64,000 bases of DNA from Terriglobia bacterium (GTDB lineage: Bacteria; Acidobacteriota; Terriglobia; Terriglobales; Acidobacteriaceae). Positions 60,683 to 64,000 of this stretch are shown here, one piece after another. The translations under genes and the position numbers were made by a program. Below the pieces are notes generated by a model. The model did not search any database, was not told the origin of the DNA, and worked only from the letters and a program-made list of their open reading frames with translations. Numbering within the stretch: the first letter of the stretch is position 1; each line of letters begins with the position of its first letter. Location: NCBI GenBank assembly GCA_020072585.1, contig JAIQGL010000007.1:102086-166085 (forward strand). The letters are read 5' to 3'.

Positions 60683-61842
60683 TGGCGCGTTTCACACGCA
60701 GGCAAAAGATCTTTATCTTCCTGTTTGTGCTGGTGGTATCCATTACCGTCACCGGCTCGGTACTGCTGCATCCCACAGGACCGCACCTGCGCGCCATCTC
60801 ACTGCTGCTGCGCTTCAGTAACCCGCAATCGCAGGGATTCGCTGCCAGCTTTGCCCAGCATCCATTTAAAGAGGAGGATGGCTCCGCGCAGACGCCGCAG
60901 GGCCCGCTGCGCTATCGCCTGTATATTCCGCAGGACGTAAAGGACCCCGGCGGCGTGCTGCTGTTGCACGGGATTCACCATCTGGGTATCGCCGACCCGC
61001 GCATGTGGAACCTGGCGCGCGCTCTGGCCGGGTCCGGCGTTCTGGTGATGACGCCTGAATTGCAGGACCTGGCTGACTATCGCGTGACCGCGCGGACCAT
61101 TGATGCCATCGGCGATTCTGCCGTAGTGCTCAGCACGCGCATGAACAAAACAGTGGGCTTGATCGGCTTAAGCTTCGCCGGAGGTCTGGCGCTGCTGGCT
61201 GCGAATCGGACCGAGTATCAGGACAAGATCGGCTTTGTGGTCGCCATTGGAGCCCACGATGACATGGGGCGTGTGGCCCGCTCCTTTGCCGCCAATGTGA
61301 TTGCTCTGCCGGACGGCAGCGACGCGCCGTTCCAGGCCCATGAATACGGCGTGCTGGTGCTCGCTTATTCGCATTTGGAAGATTTTTTCTCGTCGCAGGA
61401 CGTTCCCATCGCGCGTGAGGCCCTGCGCCAATGGCTGTGGGAGCTGCCTGACGCAATGAAGACCGCCTCCGCTCTTAGTCCTGCCGGACAGAAGGAGTTT
61501 GACCTGCTCCTGCATCACCGCGATCTGTTGCGCGACCCGCTGCTTGCGAAGATCAAGCTGCACAAAGATGAAATGGATGCCGTTTCGCCGCACGGACATC
61601 TCGCGCAACTGCATACCGCCGTCTTTCTGCTGCACGGAGCTGGAGACACCATCATTCCGGCATCAGAAACGCTGTGGCTGGCAAAAGAAGTGCCTCCGGC
61701 TGCATTGAAGTCCGCGCTGGTCAGCCCGGCGCTGGTCCACGTGGACATGGGCGACAAAGTAACGTGGCAACAGCAATGGCAACTGGCGGACTTCATGGCG
61801 CAGGTGCTGGATGCGGCGGACAAGCTGCAAAAAGCGCACTAG
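60682..61842 (+). CDS. Membrane-anchored alpha/beta hydrolase
   Basis: A 386-residue protein. An N-terminal membrane segment (IFIFLFVLVVSITVTGSVLL) is followed by an alpha/beta hydrolase fold. The oxyanion region is VLLLHGIHHLG and the nucleophile serine lies in GLSFAGG. The acid is probably the Asp of LHGAGDTIIP and the His that in SPALVHVDMG. An esterase or lipase role is likely, substrate unknown. Start GTG 60682 overlaps the RNase J stop by one base, so the genes are cotranscribed. Confidence 0.85.
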   Translation: MARFTRRQKIFIFLFVLVVSITVTGSVLLHPTGPHLRAISLLLRFSNPQSQGFAASFAQHPFKEEDGSAQTPQGPLRYRLYIPQDVKDPGGVLLLHGIHHLGIADPRMWNLARALAGSGVLVMTPELQDLADYRVTARTIDAIGDSAVVLSTRMNKTVGLIGLSFAGGLALLAANRTEYQDKIGFVVAIGAHDDMGRVARSFAANVIALPDGSDAPFQAHEYGVLVLAYSHLEDFFSSQDVPIAREALRQWLWELPDAMKTASALSPAGQKEFDLLLHHRDLLRDPLLAKIKLHKDEMDAVSPHGHLAQLHTAVFLLHGAGDTIIPASETLWLAKEVPPAALKSALVSPALVHVDMGDKVTWQQQWQLADFMAQVLDAADKLQKAH

Positions 61843-61948
61843 CACTGCATTCGAGCCTCGGCATCAAGGGAACAGCAAGTGAGGAATAGCAGCTGTATAG
61901 GCTAGCGCTCAAGTGAAACGCGCAATTCACTCATGATTGGAGACCTGT

Positions 61949-63691
61949 TTGCTCGTTCTCGGTTTCTCAGGCATACATAACGGAGGGTATTATCGCGAGC
62001 ATTACGGCCTGAGGTTTGTGGGGCATGACGCTGCTGTGGCCCTGGTGCGAGACGGCGCGGTCTTGTTCGCGCTCGAAGAAGAACGGATTTCAAGGCAGAA
62101 ACATACCTCCAGTTTTCCGGCGGGCGCTCTTCAGGCCGCACTCCATGCAACCGGCGTCCGGCTTGAAGATATCGACTTCATTGCCTATCCGTGGTCGGTC
62201 ACGGCGCGGAAGTTTCTGCACATGAACTTGAACCACATGTTCAGAGTGCCCCTGTTGCAGGGGCCTGGTCTGGCGCTTACCGGCATGCGGGTCATTCGCG
62301 ACCTCATGCTCCCCGCACTGGTTGCAGCTCGTTTTGCCTCAGAGGTGGGAAGAACACTCCCGCCTTGCCGTGGTGTGTCGCATCACCTTGGGCATTCAGC
62401 CGCGGCTTATTACACCTCGCCATTCGAGGAATCTGCGGTGCTCACTGTGGATGGGCAGGGCGAGGACGAGAGTGGCTCTCTGGGCGAGTGGCACGGAATA
62501 AGCTATCGCCATATCCGCTCCATCTATTCACCTGATTCCATCGGGATTCTGTACGGCATGATGACAGACTTTCTCGGCATGCGCGCCGCATGGGACGAAT
62601 ACAAGGTAATGGGAATGGCAGCTTATGGTGATCCCGAACGGTTCAAACCGCAGTTTGAGACGTTGGTCAAGCTGCTGAAGGATGGGAGCTACAGAACGCA
62701 TCGCACCGCCATGGTGTTCAAGCCCGGATACTGCGAGGCAATGCTCAAAACAATTTTCAATCTTGCCGCACGATCACCAGACCAAACGCTGCAGCAAGTC
62801 CACTTTGACCTTGCCGCAGGATTGCAGGCGATGACTGAGGGTGTAGTCTTTCACTTGCTCCATTATCTTCGCCAACAAAGCCGATCACAGAACCTTTGCA
62901 TGGCTGGCGGTGTATTTCAGAATTCAGTTCTAAACGGAAAGATTCTGCGTTCAGGATTGTTTCAAAATATCCATGTTCCACCCGTGCCCGGCGACCATGG
63001 AGGCGCTCTTGGCGCGGCCCTGCACGTGGTGTACCACAGCGCGACGAACGCGCAGCGTAAAGACACCACGTTCAGTGTGTTCGCCGGCCCGGAATACACC
63101 AGCGGTGAAATAGAAACGGAGCTGGCTCAACAACCTGCCGTGCGATTCAGCCGGTCTCGAGACATTGCTTCCGCGGCGGCAAAGCGTCTTGCCGCAGGAG
63201 AAATTTTAGGATGGTTCCAGGGCCGCATGGAATATGGCCCACGGGCTCTTGGTCACCGCAGTATTCTGGCCAGCCCTGTCTCTAAAGAGATGCGGGAGAT
63301 CGTGAATGATCGCATCAAGCACCGCGAGCCATTCCGACCTTTTGCCGGGGCCGTGCCGCTGGAACATGCCTGTGACTTTTTCCAGCTTGCGTGTCCATCA
63401 CCTTATATGCAGTTTGTGGTTCCGGTCAGGGAGGATGCAGCAGACAGAATTCCAGCAGTCGTACACTTTGGCACCTGCCGGGCACAAACGGTAGACCAGC
63501 ATGACGATCCTCTTTTTCATGCGTTGCTTCTGGAATTTGGCAAGCTTACGGGCACTCCTGTGCTGCTGAACACTTCTTTTAATGACGCTGATGAACCGAT
63601 CGTCTGCTCGCCAGCCAATGCTATCCGCACATTCCTCAATACAAACCTGGATGCCTTGATCATTGGGGATTTTGTAGTCGAACGAACGTGA
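61949..63691 (+). CDS. NodU/TobZ-type carbamoyltransferase
   Basis: A 580-residue carbamoyltransferase. The N-terminal kinase-like (ASKHA) domain has FVGHDAAVALVRDG, SHHLGHSAAAYYTSPFEESAVLTVDGQGE and LCMAGGVFQNSVLNGKI. The C-terminal domain has GWFQGRMEYGPRALGHRSILASP and FNDADEPIVCSP. These enzymes put a carbamoyl group from carbamoyl phosphate on sugars or antibiotic scaffolds. The start is uncertain: TTG 61949 has GGAG seven bases upstream and opens with LLVLGFSG; TTG 61937 would include the Shine-Dalgarno itself. It has no obvious biosynthetic partner in view. Confidence 0.85.
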   Translation: MLVLGFSGIHNGGYYREHYGLRFVGHDAAVALVRDGAVLFALEEERISRQKHTSSFPAGALQAALHATGVRLEDIDFIAYPWSVTARKFLHMNLNHMFRVPLLQGPGLALTGMRVIRDLMLPALVAARFASEVGRTLPPCRGVSHHLGHSAAAYYTSPFEESAVLTVDGQGEDESGSLGEWHGISYRHIRSIYSPDSIGILYGMMTDFLGMRAAWDEYKVMGMAAYGDPERFKPQFETLVKLLKDGSYRTHRTAMVFKPGYCEAMLKTIFNLAARSPDQTLQQVHFDLAAGLQAMTEGVVFHLLHYLRQQSRSQNLCMAGGVFQNSVLNGKILRSGLFQNIHVPPVPGDHGGALGAALHVVYHSATNAQRKDTTFSVFAGPEYTSGEIETELAQQPAVRFSRSRDIASAAAKRLAAGEILGWFQGRMEYGPRALGHRSILASPVSKEMREIVNDRIKHREPFRPFAGAVPLEHACDFFQLACPSPYMQFVVPVREDAADRIPAVVHFGTCRAQTVDQHDDPLFHALLLEFGKLTGTPVLLNTSFNDADEPIVCSPANAIRTFLNTNLDALIIGDFVVERT

Positions 63692-63828
63692 CAAGTCCGG
63701 CGCTGTTTCAGCCGTCGGCGTTCAGAAATCCTTGCGAGAGGCGGAGGTTCTGCTGCGCGGACAGGGACTTCCGCGGGTAGTGGTACAGTTTGACTTTTTG
63801 CGTAACGCAAGGTCCCTCACCCCTACTC

Positions 63829-63848
63829 GCGCGCTTGTAAAAGCGCGC
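63829..63848. repeat. Hairpin GCGCGCTT-GTAA-AAGCGCGC
   Basis: An 8-bp perfect stem with a four-base loop, in the 260-base gap between the carbamoyltransferase and transposase genes. No T run follows. Confidence 0.55.
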
Positions 63849-63881
63849 GCTCGCTGACGGGGTTTGATTGCATGACGACAA

Positions 63882-63948
63882 CGGCCTCCGCAGCGTCTTG
63901 AGTAAACTTGATTTGCTTAAGACCAAGAGCTCGAGACGAAGGAGGCCG
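63882..63948 (+). promoter_or_regulatory. Hairpin that hides the transposase ribosome binding site
   Basis: CGGCCTCC (63882-63889) pairs with GGAGGCCG (63941-63948), and CGTCT.GAG pairs with CTC.AGACG inside it. The 3' arm contains the GGAGG Shine-Dalgarno located just before the ATG at 63952. In RNA read from outside the element this structure would block translation. Confidence 0.55.
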
Positions 63949-63951
63949 CAT

Positions 63952-64000
63952 ATGAAGTATATCGGTTGTGACTTTCATCCGAGCTTCCAACAGATCGCAA
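63952..64000 (+). mobile_element. 5' end of an IS110-like transposase, cut by the window edge
   Basis: Only 16 codons are visible: MKYIGCDFHPSFQQIA. The GCDFHPSFQQIA start resembles IS110-group (DEDD) transposases, where the Asp after Gly-Cys would be the first catalytic residue. The GGAGG ribosome binding site lies six bases upstream. Most of the element lies beyond the right edge; where its left end falls is unknown. Confidence 0.6.

Overview
The window looks like a chromosomal stretch from an Acidobacteriota genome (Terriglobia/Koribacter-like, moderately GC-rich). This rests on lineage-typical families: a VWFA-related acidobacterial protein (27134-28897), a MacB-like permease of the ADOP type (32098-34569), a GWxTD protein (22807-24531), a carboxypeptidase-regulatory-domain outer-membrane protein (20993-22726) and a FecR-domain protein with long proline/glycine/arginine-rich repeats (51506-53893). 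No 16S or other decisive marker is present, so the placement is an inference from gene content.

Layout. 0-6.2 kb: etfB, three small genes, a secreted glycine-rich diheme cytochrome c peroxidase-like protein behind a highly structured leader, a secreted cupredoxin and an OsmC-like protein. 6.4-11.3 kb: the most unusual part. A minus-strand operon has two short paralogous peptides with a shared NMGC(D/E)V.TT tail, followed by a B12-binding radical SAM enzyme that ends in a PqqD-like domain. A divergent ATP-grasp gene is bracketed by tRNA-Lys-derived repeats. I read this as a candidate, apparently undescribed, RiPP-like maturation system. 11.3-20.8 kb: tRNA-Lys, a possible small RNA, a phosphoesterase/GT2/GH1 cluster, glycogen phosphorylase, amidase and small genes. 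21-37 kb: outer-membrane and GWxTD proteins, a MacA-like adaptor with its ATPase, a VWFA protein, an APC permease, a frameshifted selenium-binding-protein homologue, the ADOP permease and a MetR-like LysR regulator. 37.8-42.9 kb: ECF sigma factor, anti-sigma factor and a DUF4097-like protein, then shikimate kinase and an AI-2E family membrane protein. 43-51 kb: asd, lysC and dapB in a row, a small inserted gene behind dapB with a duplicated dapB end, a penicillin acylase on the other strand, then dapA. 51.5-64 kb: FecR protein, VOC protein, GT4, dapD with a dicarboxylate symporter, TMEM175-like channel, RNase J with a hydrolase, a carbamoyltransferase, and the first codons of an IS110-like transposase at the right edge.

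The genes asd, lysC, dapB, dapA and dapD together supply most of the aspartate-to-diaminopimelate route for lysine and peptidoglycan. Intergenic spaces carry several dispersed or inverted repeats (ACCACAAAGGACACGAAGG, GGTAAATGAG and CATTCAGC types). There is no CRISPR array, rRNA or phage module.
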